This document shows, piece after piece, positions 30,342 to 39,707 of a stretch of 64,000 nt of DNA (the first letter of the stretch is position 1; each line of letters begins with the position of its first letter). The stretch covers positions 2,976,001 through 3,040,000 of the forward strand of contig CAVTVA010000003.1 in NCBI GenBank assembly GCA_963738185.1. The letters are read 5' to 3'. Origin of the DNA: AP-15 sp963738185. Its GTDB lineage: Bacteria; Pseudomonadota; Alphaproteobacteria; ATCC43930; CGMCC-115725. The notes beneath the pieces are model-generated. The model was not told where the DNA came from. It did not search any database and saw only the letters and a list, made by a program, of their open reading frames with translations. The position numbers and the translations under genes were made by a program.

Positions 30342-30415
30342 TGGGGGATCGTCTAACGGTAGGACAGCGAACTCTGACTCCGCCAGTCTAGGTTCGAATC
30401 CTAGTCCCCCAGCCA
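30342..30415 (+). tRNA. tRNA-Gln (anticodon CTG)
   Basis: A 74-nt tRNA with the CCA encoded. The acceptor stem TGGGGGA pairs with TCCCCCA, the discriminator is G, the T loop is GTTCGAATC and the anticodon loop CTCTGAC reads CAG. The anticodon stem is GCGAA/TCCGC with one A-C mismatch where GCGGA is usual. The gene otherwise looks intact. Confidence 0.95.
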
Positions 30416-30440
30416 ATCCTCTGATCAGGGGTTCGCCCAA

Positions 30441-30815
30441 ATGCGCGCGCTGGTCTCCACCTGCCTCCTCTGCGCCCTCTCGCTCGCCTCGCTCGGCGGC
30501 TGCATCGACAACGATCGGGTGCGGGTGCAGAGCCTGTCGGCCGGACCGGGCGGCAGCTTTGCCTATCGCGCGCAAACCGACACAGTGATGAGCGCCAACG
30601 ACGACGGCGGCGCCGAGCGGATCCGCCGCGACTGGCTGGCCCAGGCCCTGTTGGCGCGCGGGATGTGCAATGGCGGTTACGTCGTCTACCAGCGCCGCCT
30701 CGAGATCGCGCCGCAGCGCCCGGCGCTCGCTGCAGCCGCCAGTCCGGCGACCCCCGCCGTCACCAGCTTTTTCGGCAATGGCGGCGACGTCGTCTATTCC
30801 GGCAACTGCCTTTAG
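30441..30815 (+). CDS. Small lipoprotein, function unknown
   Basis: The 124-residue product has a lipoprotein signal with lipobox LGGC (Cys21), so the mature protein would be lipid-anchored in the envelope. The rest is polar with three further cysteines (MCNGG, GNCL) and no recognised domain. It starts 25 bp after tRNA-Gln. A GC-rich hairpin follows its stop. Confidence 0.7.
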   Translation: MRALVSTCLLCALSLASLGGCIDNDRVRVQSLSAGPGGSFAYRAQTDTVMSANDDGGAERIRRDWLAQALLARGMCNGGYVVYQRRLEIAPQRPALAAAASPATPAVTSFFGNGGDVVYSGNCL

Positions 30816-30840
30816 CCCGCGCGCCGTTCGCGTGCGGGCT
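30814..30840 (+). terminator. Hairpin after the small lipoprotein gene
   Basis: AGCCCGC (30814-30820) and GCGGGCT (30834-30840) pair, extended by further G-C/G-T pairs around a CGTTCG loop. The stem overlaps the TAG stop. No T run follows, so rho-independent termination is uncertain. Confidence 0.45.
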
Positions 30841-30900
30841 AGGGCGTAGGAGGGGCTGGGCCGGTGTAGCTGGGTGGGCGCTGTCCGCGCGATTTGGCGG

Positions 30901-31431
30901 CTACACAGCAGCGCGCCAGCGTTCGATCAAGGGCCCGGATTTGCCGCAGAGCGGGTCTGCGGCGGGCAGCGGCACCGCGGCGATGTTGGCGAGCGCCCGC
31001 TCGCGCTCGCGCGCGCCCGGGGTGCGCATATCGGGGCCGCGGCCGCCGGGATAAGCGCCGACGACGAGGAAATCGGGGGTCGCCGCCTCGCTTTTGTGCG
31101 CGACCCCGGCCGGGATCACGACAGCGTCGCCGGCCCGCAGCTCGACAATCTCGCCGCCCTCGCCGCCGAGCCGGACCCTGGCCGAGCCGGCGACGACGCC
31201 AAGCGCCTCATGCGCGGTGCTGTGATAATGATGGTGGGCGTAGATGCCGGCGCGCCATCCCCCGCTCCAGCCATTGGCGGCGAACCGCGCCTCGCAAGCG
31301 GCAGCGGCGCCGGGGCCGGTGGCGAGCGCGCCGCGGTAGACGACGAGCGGCAGGCGGGGGTTGTTCGGAACGCGGCCGTCATCGGCGAACAGGTGCTCTT
31401 CGATCGTCAGAGCGTCGGCTCTTGTGACCAT
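30901..31431 (-). CDS. Cupin domain protein (YjlB-like)
   Basis: The 176-residue single-domain cupin has a metal-site motif in GIYAHHHYHSTAHEALGV and the second cupin motif at GDAVVIPAGVAHKSE. It resembles the YjlB group of cytosolic cupins of unknown reaction. The start at 31431 has a GGAG site 8 bases upstream. It is a single gene between small unrelated frames. Confidence 0.8.
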   Translation of the reverse strand: MVTRADALTIEEHLFADDGRVPNNPRLPLVVYRGALATGPGAAAACEARFAANGWSGGWRAGIYAHHHYHSTAHEALGVVAGSARVRLGGEGGEIVELRAGDAVVIPAGVAHKSEAATPDFLVVGAYPGGRGPDMRTPGARERERALANIAAVPLPAADPLCGKSGPLIERWRAAV

Positions 31432-31687
31432 TGGCTGCTCCTTTCGCACAGGACCGGCAGCAGGTTAGGCCGCCGCGGCAGTCGGGCCAAGCGAAAACCG
31501 CGGTTGTTCCGCAGGGGGCGATTGGACAGTTTTCAAGCCGCCGCGGCAGAGATGCGCGCGCAAGATCGCGTGCCGCGGATCGGACGATCCAGCGGCGATT
31601 TTTCGGCGTCGATCGGCCCCGAGCCGCGCTTGCCGCGATGCGCGAGGCGCACTCGGCGCCGCCGAGCCGGGCCGCTGCTGGCGTGCG

Positions 31688-31876
31688 CTATTTCGCCAAC
31701 ATCGAGGCGACCGCTGCTAAGATTGCCGCCCAGCTGCCCAGCGACAACAACGCCAGGACGATCAGCGAGGCAAGCGGGCTGAACCGGCGGATCGGCTCCG
31801 GATACAATTCTTCGGCGCCGCGCTGCGCGACCTCGGCGGCGACGGTCGCGTAGTCGGAAACGGGGTTGCTGTGCAA
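31688..31876 (-). CDS. Small single-pass membrane protein, unknown
   Basis: A 62-residue product is predicted from a TTG start at 31876, which has a GGGGAGAG ribosome site. The N-terminal half is polar (YATVAAEVAQRGAEELYPEP) and the C-terminal half is one hydrophobic helix (LIVLALLSLGSWAAILAAV). The size and layout resemble small accessory subunits of membrane complexes, but no family is recognised. An ATG 11 codons upstream is the alternative start. Confidence 0.4.
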   Translation of the reverse strand: MHSNPVSDYATVAAEVAQRGAEELYPEPIRRFSPLASLIVLALLSLGSWAAILAAVASMLAK

Positions 31877-32136
31877 AGGTCTCTCCCCGGATTGACGACG
31901 CGGCAGCATGTGGCCGGCTCTGTCACCGACTTGTCCGGCCCAGCGTCAAAACTCCGTCTATACTGGCGCGCTCTGCGGCAAGTCCCATCGCCGAGGCCGC
32001 TGGCCTCGGTCTGGCTGCAGCGCGCCGGCGATAGCAAGAAAATCAGACGAATGCGCTGCGATATCGGTTGCGTCCGTTGCGCGATAATCGATAACTATCG
32101 CGGTCGCGGATTATCTTTCTAATCGGATTGAGAGAT

Positions 32137-32301
32137 ATGTCACAACTGTACGTCATGGGTGGGGGCGCCGTCACGGCGCCAAGCGGAAAAGAGCCGCAAG
32201 GCCGGTTGTCGCAGCGCGCGGCGATCATCGCCATCGCGGCGCTGTCGTTGCTGCTCTGGTCGCCGATCCTGCTGCCGTTCACGGCTTTGCTGCATCGGTG
32301 A
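32137..32301 (+). CDS. Very small membrane protein, unknown
   Basis: The 54-residue frame starts at ATG 32137 with a weak GAGAG upstream. A polar N-terminus with GGGAVTAPSGKEP is followed by a single hydrophobic helix (IIAIAALSLLLWSPILLPF) and ends LLHR. The clear membrane segment and normal codon use suggest a real gene, but no homologue is recognised. Confidence 0.45.
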   Translation: MSQLYVMGGGAVTAPSGKEPQGRLSQRAAIIAIAALSLLLWSPILLPFTALLHR

Positions 32302-32348
32302 CGCGCATGCCGCCAACTTCCGGCGCGTCCCAGCCGCTACCCGGCGGC

Positions 32349-32936
32349 TCAATCCGGCGGCAGATCAAAGCCCCAGGCGCGGGCCTGGGCGATCCCGGCC
32401 TGATAGCCTTTGGGCGTCAGGCTAAAGCTGAATTCCGCCCTCGCGGTAAAGACGTCGACCAGGATCAGCGAGCCGGTTTCGAGCTGCTTGACGATCGCCA
32501 TCGCCTGCGCCGCCGGAAAGATGCAATACCGCGCCTGTCGGCACTCGTTCGCCGGGTTTTTGTCGACGCGCAGCACCGCCCTGACCGGGTAGGGTTGGCC
32601 CACGATCCCGACATTGCCGGTCTGCAGCATCACCACCAGGGCGAACGAGCCTTTGCCGCGCCTGCCAACCTCCCAGAATGGCACCGTGATCGAGCAGTCG
32701 GCAACACGGCCCGGGCGACCGTCGCATTCGGTGATCCATTCGTCGGCGCGGAACTTCAACGCCGCTACCGCGACCGCCGCGGTACCTGGCTGCGCGGCGA
32801 CGACCAGGGCGAAGGCCACCGCCGCCCGGTTCAGCAAACTGCCGATCGGGCGCGGCGGGCCAACCCTCGGGCGCGTGCATCGTCGACGCCGTGCCCGCCC
32901 GGCCGGTCCGACAGATACGACCGCTCTCGCCACCAT
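32349..32936 (-). CDS. Invasion-associated locus B (IalB)-like exported protein
   Basis: The C-terminal 130 residues match the IalB family layout: WITECDGR with paired cysteines (CDGRPGRVADC), a SFALVVMLQTG strand, VLRVDKNPANECRQARYC and KQLETGSLILVDVF. IalB proteins are periplasmic or membrane-bound and of unclear biochemical role. A hydrophobic stretch (AAVAFALVVAAQPGTAAV) looks like a signal peptide, but the ATG at 32936 leaves an Arg-rich 35-residue leader before it. A TTG at 32837 is a better-placed though unsupported start, so the 5' end is uncertain. Confidence 0.65.
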   Translation of the reverse strand: MVARAVVSVGPAGRARRRRCTRPRVGPPRPIGSLLNRAAVAFALVVAAQPGTAAVAVAALKFRADEWITECDGRPGRVADCSITVPFWEVGRRGKGSFALVVMLQTGNVGIVGQPYPVRAVLRVDKNPANECRQARYCIFPAAQAMAIVKQLETGSLILVDVFTARAEFSFSLTPKGYQAGIAQARAWGFDLPPD

Positions 32937-33463
32937 CGCTCGCGCCCGACAGCATCGCGACCTGGATGATGCTGCCGCGCTGGCTTGAAGGGTCAAGGGC
33001 GAAGCGGCCGGCGCGGCGAACCGCCGCTCCCCGATGCGGCGGCCGCACGGCGGCTCGGCGCCCGGTCCGCCCGCGGCTCGGCATCGATCGCGTGGCCGCC
33101 GCTCGGCCAATGCGCCTCTGCGCCAACGCAATGACAGCCTGGAGGTTGACGTTAACTTTTTCTTACGACGATCTCCGTTCTGTGGCATTTCTGTGCGTTA
33201 ACCTTGATTTTGCTTCCCTTCAGCGCGAAATGCAGCTACATGTGTAGTTGCTGGGTCGCCGCATCCGATCAGCCGAGGCACAGCCTATCGGCACCGGGCC
33301 GGTTCGCGCGAACCCGGCGGAACCTTTTGGAGCGGGCCGGCGTTCCCGCCCCGCGCACGCCCACGCCTCGGCGGGCAAGCAAATTTAAAGGATGTTGGCC
33401 GGTCCGACGCCGAGAGGCGTAACGCGTGTCGCCGATCGACAGCAACTGATCCAAGGGTTTCGG
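32937..33463. other. Intergenic region with an AT-rich patch, no gene seen
   Basis: This 527-bp gap lies between the IalB-like gene (minus) and the epimerase (plus). The part from about 33140 to 33250 is clearly richer in A and T than the surroundings and likely holds a promoter region, but no convincing -35/-10 pair was found. Short frames here have no protein-like features. Confidence 0.5.
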
Positions 33464-34423
33464 ATGGCTCGTTTCTTGGTGACCGGGGGAGCTGGGTTCA
33501 TCGGCTCACATCTCGTCGAGGCCTTGCTCGATGAAGGGCACAGGGTCAGGGTTCTCGACGACCTATCGAGTGGCAACAGCGCCAATCTTCCGCGCGCGGC
33601 CGAGCTGATCAAGGCTGATGTCGCCGACCCGGACGTGGTCGGCGACGCGTTCGACGATGTCGACGGCTGCTTTCACCTGGCGGCGATCGCCTCAGTCGAG
33701 CGCTGCAATCACGAATGGTTGCGCGCGCACCAGGTCAATCTGACCGGCACGATCAATGTTTTCAACGCCGCTCGGGCGTCGCGCCGGCATCGCGAGGTTC
33801 CGGTGGTGTACGCTTCCTCGGCCGCCGTTTATGGCGATCGCCACCAGGGTCCGGCCACCGAGACGAGCTGCGCCGAGCCGCTCAGCGCCTATGGCGCCGA
33901 TAAGCGTGCCTGCGAGTTGCACGCGCGCGCTGCCGGCATCACCCACGGGGTGCGGACCACCGGGTTGCGCTTCTTCAATCTCTATGGGCCGCGCCAGGAC
34001 GCCCGCTCGCCCTATTCGGGGGTGATCGCGATCTTCATCGATCGCCTGCGGCGTGGCGAGCGGGTCGAGATTTTTGGCGACGGCCAGCAGGTGCGCGATT
34101 TTGTCTTTATCGCCGACGGCGTCGCTGCGCTGCGGCAGGCGATGACCGCGGCCAGCGCGCGCGCCCCGATCTTCAACGTCTGCACCGGACAAGGCACCAC
34201 CGTGCACCGCCTGGCGGTCACAGTTGCCGGGCTGTGCCGCAATGGTCTGGTGATCGATCCGCGCCCGCGCCGATGCAGCGAGGTCCAGACCTCGATCGGC
34301 GATCCGCGACGCGCGGCCAGGGAGCTCGGCTTTCGCGCCCGCACCGCGCTGGTGGACGGCTTGGCCGCAACCCTCGAAACGCTGGGCTCGTGTAATCGGC
34401 TCGATGCGAGGATTGTCGCCTGA
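33464..34423 (+). CDS. NAD-dependent nucleotide-sugar epimerase/dehydratase
   Basis: The 319-residue extended SDR has the N-terminal NAD-binding VTGGAGFIGSHLVEALL, the FHLAAIASV segment, catalytic Ser in YASSAAVYG and the Tyr-x3-Lys pair in AYGADK. LRFFNLYGPRQ and FGDGQQVRDFVFI are typical of UDP-glucose 4-epimerase-like enzymes. It would interconvert a UDP-sugar in the cytosol; the exact sugar is not resolved. The ATG at 33464 has an AAGGG site. It stands alone, upstream of tldD. Confidence 0.88.
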   Translation: MARFLVTGGAGFIGSHLVEALLDEGHRVRVLDDLSSGNSANLPRAAELIKADVADPDVVGDAFDDVDGCFHLAAIASVERCNHEWLRAHQVNLTGTINVFNAARASRRHREVPVVYASSAAVYGDRHQGPATETSCAEPLSAYGADKRACELHARAAGITHGVRTTGLRFFNLYGPRQDARSPYSGVIAIFIDRLRRGERVEIFGDGQQVRDFVFIADGVAALRQAMTAASARAPIFNVCTGQGTTVHRLAVTVAGLCRNGLVIDPRPRRCSEVQTSIGDPRRAARELGFRARTALVDGLAATLETLGSCNRLDARIVA

Positions 34424-34595
34424 TCCGATAACTTTGCCCAGCCTCTCAACTTTGTCCGGCCTCTCGGGAGCGATATCGCCTTGCCGGCGCCGGCAGGTCG
34501 CGGCACCACGCTGCAAATGTGGCGCCCTCGCCGATCGCGACTTCCGCTCGCGGCCCTTGGTGCCCATATTGAGGGCGGCACCAAGGGAGTAGCAA

Positions 34596-36029
34596 ATGGC
34601 CGATCTCGCCGTTGCCGACGAGCTGTTCTTTGAGCGCACCGGCATGAATGCCGGGCGGGTCGAGGCGATCGTCACCCAAGCGCTGGCCGGAATGGATGAC
34701 GGCGAGCTCTATCTCGAATACAGCCAGTCGGAGAGCTTGGCGCTCGATGACGGGCGCATCAAGAGCGCCAGCTTTGATACCAGCCAAGGTTTTGGGCTGC
34801 GCGCGGTCGCCGGCGAGGCGGCCGGCTATGCCCATGCCTCCGATCTGTCCGAGGCGGCCATCCGCCGCGCGGCGCAAACGGTGCGGGCAGTGGCGAGCGG
34901 TTATTCCGGGACGATGGCGGGGCCGCCGTCGGGCACCAACCGCGCACTCTATACCGACGCGAACCCGTTGGGGCTGGTCGATCTCGGCGCGAAAGCGCGG
35001 CTGTTGGCTGACATCGACGCTTATGCGCGCAGCCGCGACCCGCGCGTGCGCCAAGTCATGGCCTCGCTCTCCGGGGTGTGGCAGGCGGTTCAGATCATCC
35101 GCGCCGACGGCAGCCGCGTCGCCGATATCCGACCGTTGGTCCGTCTCGGCGTCGCCGTTGTCGTCGCCGACGGTGACCGCATGGAAACCGGCTCCTCCGG
35201 CGCCGGCGGCCGGGTCGCCTACGAGCGCTATCTCGATCCGGATCACTGGAGGGAGCAGGTCGACGAAGCGCTGCGCCAGGCACTGGTTAATCTCGGCGCG
35301 GTGCCGGCGCCGGCCGGCGAGATGACCGTGGTGCTCGGGCCGGGCTGGCCTGGGGTCATGCTCCACGAGGCGATCGGGCATGGGCTCGAAGGCGATTTCA
35401 ACCGCAAGAAGACCTCGGCCTTTTCCGGCATGATCGGACAGCGCGTCGCCACCAAAGGGGTGACGGTCGTCGATGACGGGACCTTGCCCGATCGGCGCGG
35501 CTCGTTGACGGTGGACGACGAGGGGACGCCCACCAGCTGCACCACCCTGATCGAGGACGGCATCCTCAAAGGCTACATGCAGGACCGGATGAACGCCCGG
35601 CTGCTCGGCGCGGCCCCGACCGGCAACGGCCGCCGTGAGAGCTTTGCCCATGCGCCGATGCCGCGGATGACCAACACCTACATGCTGGCCGGCGACCGCG
35701 ACCCGAAGGAAATCATCGGCTCGGTGCCGCGCGGCCTCTACGCGGTCAATTTCGGCGGCGGCCAAGTCGACATCACCTCGGGTAAATTCGTCTTTTCCGC
35801 TTCCGAAGCCTACCTGATCGAGAACGGCAAGATCGGCCCGGCGGTCAAGGGCGCCACCCTGATCGGCAACGGCCCCGACGCATTGACCAAGGTCACGATG
35901 ATCGGCAACGATCTGGGCCTCGACCACGGCATTGGCACTTGCGGCAAGGACGGTCAGAGCGTGCCGGTCGGCGTCGGCCAGCCGACCCTGCGCATGGACG
36001 GGCTGACGGTCGGCGGCACCAGCGCCTAG
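34596..36029 (+). CDS. tldD: Metalloprotease TldD
   Basis: The 477-residue protein has the TldD zinc motif HEAIGH (VMLHEAIGHGLEGD), the N-terminal LYLEYSQSESLALDDGR segment and the C-terminal NFGGGQVDITSGKFVFS region. With TldE (PmbA) it forms a heterodimeric protease that trims modified peptides and degrades unfolded proteins. The partner gene is not in the window. The start has an AAGGGAG ribosome site. Confidence 0.95.
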   Translation: MADLAVADELFFERTGMNAGRVEAIVTQALAGMDDGELYLEYSQSESLALDDGRIKSASFDTSQGFGLRAVAGEAAGYAHASDLSEAAIRRAAQTVRAVASGYSGTMAGPPSGTNRALYTDANPLGLVDLGAKARLLADIDAYARSRDPRVRQVMASLSGVWQAVQIIRADGSRVADIRPLVRLGVAVVVADGDRMETGSSGAGGRVAYERYLDPDHWREQVDEALRQALVNLGAVPAPAGEMTVVLGPGWPGVMLHEAIGHGLEGDFNRKKTSAFSGMIGQRVATKGVTVVDDGTLPDRRGSLTVDDEGTPTSCTTLIEDGILKGYMQDRMNARLLGAAPTGNGRRESFAHAPMPRMTNTYMLAGDRDPKEIIGSVPRGLYAVNFGGGQVDITSGKFVFSASEAYLIENGKIGPAVKGATLIGNGPDALTKVTMIGNDLGLDHGIGTCGKDGQSVPVGVGQPTLRMDGLTVGGTSA

Positions 36030-36096
36030 CACCCGGCCCGCCCGGCATCAGCGGGCTCGGCTCGTACAGGCGCGGCTCGTTCACAAAGGGGGGAGC

Positions 36097-38095
36097 ATGC
36101 GGTTTCGCGGCGGTGGGCTGGCGCTCGCGCTCGCGGCCGTTCTGGCGTGGCAGCCCTGGGCCTGCGCTTCGGCCTGCACCGATCTGGCCAAGGCGCCCTC
36201 GACCCGCTGGTCGCTGGCGAGCGAGCATGGCGTCTCCTGGCTGGTGACGCCCTGCGGCCAGCGCTTTTTCAGCCTCGGCGTCAATGCTCTCGACGGCGGC
36301 TATCCCGAACGGAACAAGGACGGCAAGGTCTGGTACAGCTGGACCGCGTTCGACCGGAGCCGCGCGCAATGGGTCGAAGTCACCCGGCGGCGGCTCGCCG
36401 AGTGGGGGTTCAACAGCGCCGGCGGCTGGTCGCTGCCGCCGCAGGTGCTGCGCCTGCCGACGGTCATCGATCTCGAGCTCGGGCGCCAGGCACAGTTTCA
36501 TTGGTTCGACCCGTTCGCGCCCACGACCGCGACGCGGATGATGGCGCTGGCCCGTCGTCTCGTCGCCCCCTATCGCAACAGCCCGTACCGGATCGGCTAT
36601 TTCTCGGATAATGAGGTTGGCTGGTGGGCTGGGGCGCTGTTTGTCTTTTATTCGATGAAGCCGGCGAGCTCGGCGACAAAGCAGCGCTGGGTCGAGGCGC
36701 TGCGCCAGCATTACGCCGGCGATTGGGGGCGCTTTACGGCCGATTTTCTGCCGCCCGCCGGGGTCGGCTCCTGGGCGCAGCTGCTCGCCGCGACCGGGAT
36801 GACGCGGATGCGGCCGGGCGGCAGCGGGGTTCATGCAGTTCGCGAATGGACCGGCATCGTCGCGCGGCATTATTACGCACTGGCGGCCAAGGCGATACAT
36901 CTGGCGGATCCCGACGCGCTCTATTTCGGCGATCGGCTGCCGATCTATTACGACCCGGCGGCGGTGCGAGCGATGGCGCCCTATGTCGACGCGATCGCCA
37001 CCAATTACAATGTCGACAGCAGCGACGGCTGGGTGGCTCCCTATTATTTTGACGGTCTGAGAAGATTATCGGGCGGCAAGCCGGTGCTGGTCTCCGAGTG
37101 GTTTTTCGCGGCCATGCACAATCGCACCGGCAACCGCAACAACGGCCATCTGATGACGGTCGATACCCAGGCCGAACGGGCTGCGGGTGCGGCGGCGGCG
37201 ACCGAAAACTTCGCCGCGATCCCCGAAGTGATCGGCGCCCAATGGTTTCAGTATTACGATCACCCCAAGGGTGGGCGCGCGGATGGCGAGGATTATGATT
37301 TTGGGCTCGTCGATATCAACGACCGGCCGTATCGGCGGCTGACCGAAGCGCTCTCCATCGCCAACCGGCGCGCCTTTGCGATCCACGAGGAAGCGACCGC
37401 GACGGCAGCCCGTCCCGCGCGGGTTGTCAGCGTGCCGCACGCCGATGTCGCGCTCTCCGCCCGCTCGCTGTCGGATTGGCCAAAGCCGGCGAGCCTGTTG
37501 CCGCCGCTGACCGCCTCGCCTGGCGCTGTCGAGTTTGGCGAAGCCTACCTGACATGGAGTGCGCGCGGGCTGCAACTGGCGACGATCGGCCAGGATTACT
37601 TCGACATCGATCTGTTGGCCTATCGACGGCTCGTTCCCGCTCGGCGAGGCCTACCGCGTCGAACTGGGCGTCGATCTTGGCCAGGGGCCGCGACGCTTCA
37701 CCTTGTTCTTCATCCCGCCGCGAACCAAAATCCACGACTATCCGGAAATGGCGGCCGAACTCTGTGCCGGCGCGGCGCAGCGCGCGATCAAAGAGGGCTG
37801 CACCCCGGTTCCCGGCGGCAAAGCAGTCTATTTCGGCGCCGACCAGCCGCGCATCACCGCCGAAGCGCGCATCCCGTGGTCGGCGCTGGGCATAGCACCG
37901 CCAACCGTGGGCGCGGGGATGCCGCTGCGCGTTGAAGTCGCTATTACGTCCTGGGACGGTGACCGCTGGATGTCCCTGTCCGGCCGACCGCCGCCCGCGG
38001 CGTTGAGCGACCCCGGAGGATGGCGCGCGATGCGGCTCGGCAACGGCCCGCAGCCGATCGAAGACTGGCCGAGGCTGGCGCGGGCGCCCAGCTGA
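36097..38095 (+). CDS. Secreted GH-A clan glycoside hydrolase (GH50-like) with C-terminal carbohydrate-binding domain, frameshifted
   Basis: A signal peptide (cleavage near CASA, residue 27) precedes a TIM-barrel-like body. It has the likely acid/base pair in YFSDNEVGWW and a nucleophile candidate in VLVSEWFF, the pattern of GH50 and related clan A enzymes. The C-terminal part (EAYLTWSARGLQL onward) resembles a CBM9-like sugar-binding domain. At 37624 one extra C shifts the frame, and the second half (GSFPLGEAYRVELGVDLG) continues to 38095, giving about 665 residues when corrected. The GGGGGGAG site marks the start. The adjacent GH1 gene suggests shared use of a beta-linked glycan; the substrate is unknown. 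Confidence 0.75.
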
Positions 38096-38177
38096 ATCTT
38101 GCGAACCCTCGGCCCGGAGCTATCACGTCACCCGGGCTGGCATCATTTGTCGGCGTATCAGGAGCGGGGACACGGCA

Positions 38178-39518
38178 ATGGCGGCGAATTTTCCCGACGG
38201 GTTCCTCTGGGGCGCCTCGACCGCCGCCTATCAGATCGAGGGTGCGGTTCGGGAGGACAGCCGCGGCCCGTCGATCTGGGACGTTTTCAGCCATCTGCCG
38301 GGGCGGATTGCCGGCGGCGACACCGGCGACGTCGCCTGCGACCACTATCATCGCTGGCCGCAAGACGTGGCGCTGATGCGCGAGCTGGGCCTCGGCGCCT
38401 ATCGGCTATCGACCTCGTGGCCGCGCATCCTCCCCGAAGGCCGCGGCCCGGTGAACCTGGCAGGCCTCGAATTTTATGACCGGCTGATCGACGGCATCCT
38501 CGAAGCCGGCGTCGAGCCGTGGATCTGCCTCTACCACTGGGACCTGCCGCAGGCGCTCGAAGATCGCGGCGGCTGGCAGAACCGCGACACCGCAAGCTGG
38601 TTCGCCGACTACGCGCATCTGACGGTGCGGCGGCTCGGCGACCGGGTCAAGCACTGGGCAACCTTCAACGAGCCCAACGCCGCCTGCGTCAAGGGATATG
38701 GGGAGGGCGAGCACGCCCCCGGCATTCGCGGGCGGGCGAGCGCGCTCGGCGCGATCCATGTGATGAATTTGGCGCACGGGCGCGGCGTCGAGGCGATGCG
38801 CTCCGAGCGCGCCGATTTGTTGATCGGCAACATCTATAACTTCCACCCGCGCGAGCCGGCGAGCGATCGCGAGGAAGACGAGATCGCCTGCCAGATGCTT
38901 GACGCGCTGTGGAACCGCTCGTTCCCGGATCCGCAGATGCTCGGCCATTACCCCGAGCCGCTCGCCGCCGCGATGGTCGAGCCGCTGGTGCAGCCGGGCG
39001 ACCTCGAGATCGTCAAGCAGCCGCTCGATTACTTCGCCTTCAACCATTACACGCGCTCGCGGGTGCGCCGCGACCCCGATCACCCGTTCGAGGCCGTCGC
39101 CCTGCCGCCGCCGCCCGGCACGCCGGTCACCGAGATGGGCTGGGAGATTGCGCCCGACGCGTTTCGCGCGGTGATGGTCGAGGTCAAGGAGCGCTACAGC
39201 GGCGACCTGCCGATCTACATCCTCGAAAATGGCGCTGCCTTCCCAGACCGGATCGATGCCGACGGACGGATCCGCGACGAGCGGCGCATCGCTTATCTGC
39301 GCTCCTATCTGGGCGCGGTGCAGGACGCGATCGCAGCGGGGGTGCCGGTCAAGGGCTATTTTGTCTGGTCATTGCTCGACAATTTCGAGTGGACCTTGGG
39401 CTACAGTAGAAGGTTCGGCCTCGTCCACGTCGATTACGAAACACAAGAGCGCCGTCCCAAGGATTCGTTCCATTTCTACGCCGAGCTCGCCCAGGGCGCC
39501 GCCCTCGAACGCGAATAG
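38178..39518 (+). CDS. Beta-glucosidase, glycoside hydrolase family 1
   Basis: The 446-residue protein is a canonical GH1 enzyme: N-terminal FLWGASTAAYQIEG, acid/base Glu in ATFNEPNAACVKGY and nucleophile Glu in YILENGAAF, with the WSLLDNFEW segment near the end. It has no signal peptide and should hydrolyse short beta-glucosides in the cytosol. It lies 82 bp after the secreted GH-A hydrolase, which may supply its substrates. Confidence 0.95.
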   Translation: MAANFPDGFLWGASTAAYQIEGAVREDSRGPSIWDVFSHLPGRIAGGDTGDVACDHYHRWPQDVALMRELGLGAYRLSTSWPRILPEGRGPVNLAGLEFYDRLIDGILEAGVEPWICLYHWDLPQALEDRGGWQNRDTASWFADYAHLTVRRLGDRVKHWATFNEPNAACVKGYGEGEHAPGIRGRASALGAIHVMNLAHGRGVEAMRSERADLLIGNIYNFHPREPASDREEDEIACQMLDALWNRSFPDPQMLGHYPEPLAAAMVEPLVQPGDLEIVKQPLDYFAFNHYTRSRVRRDPDHPFEAVALPPPPGTPVTEMGWEIAPDAFRAVMVEVKERYSGDLPIYILENGAAFPDRIDADGRIRDERRIAYLRSYLGAVQDAIAAGVPVKGYFVWSLLDNFEWTLGYSRRFGLVHVDYETQERRPKDSFHFYAELAQGAALERE

Positions 39519-39564
39519 CGGGCAAGCGCTCGAACCCGACAGGCGTACCCCGGTTGCGGCCCGA

Positions 39565-39637
39565 GATTGCTTCGCTTTGCTCGCAATGACACCTCAAAGG
39601 CTTTGTCATTGCGAGTAGCGGAGCGACGAAGCAATTT
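39565..39637. repeat. Dispersed palindromic repeat (attgcttcgc / gcgacgaagcaat type), copy 2
   Basis: GATTGCTTCGC...GCTCGCAATGAC on the left is matched in inverted orientation by GTCATTGCGAG...GCGACGAAGCAAT on the right with a short spacer, so the whole unit is a near-palindrome of about 73 bp. It is the compact form of the element at 19710-19815. It lies between the GH1 gene and the convergent dehydrogenase gene. Confidence 0.85.
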
Positions 39638-39707
39638 CGATCCGCCCGCGGACGCTTGAGATCATCCGTTCGGTTACAACTGCTAATGGGCCGGCGCCCG
39701 TGCGCCG

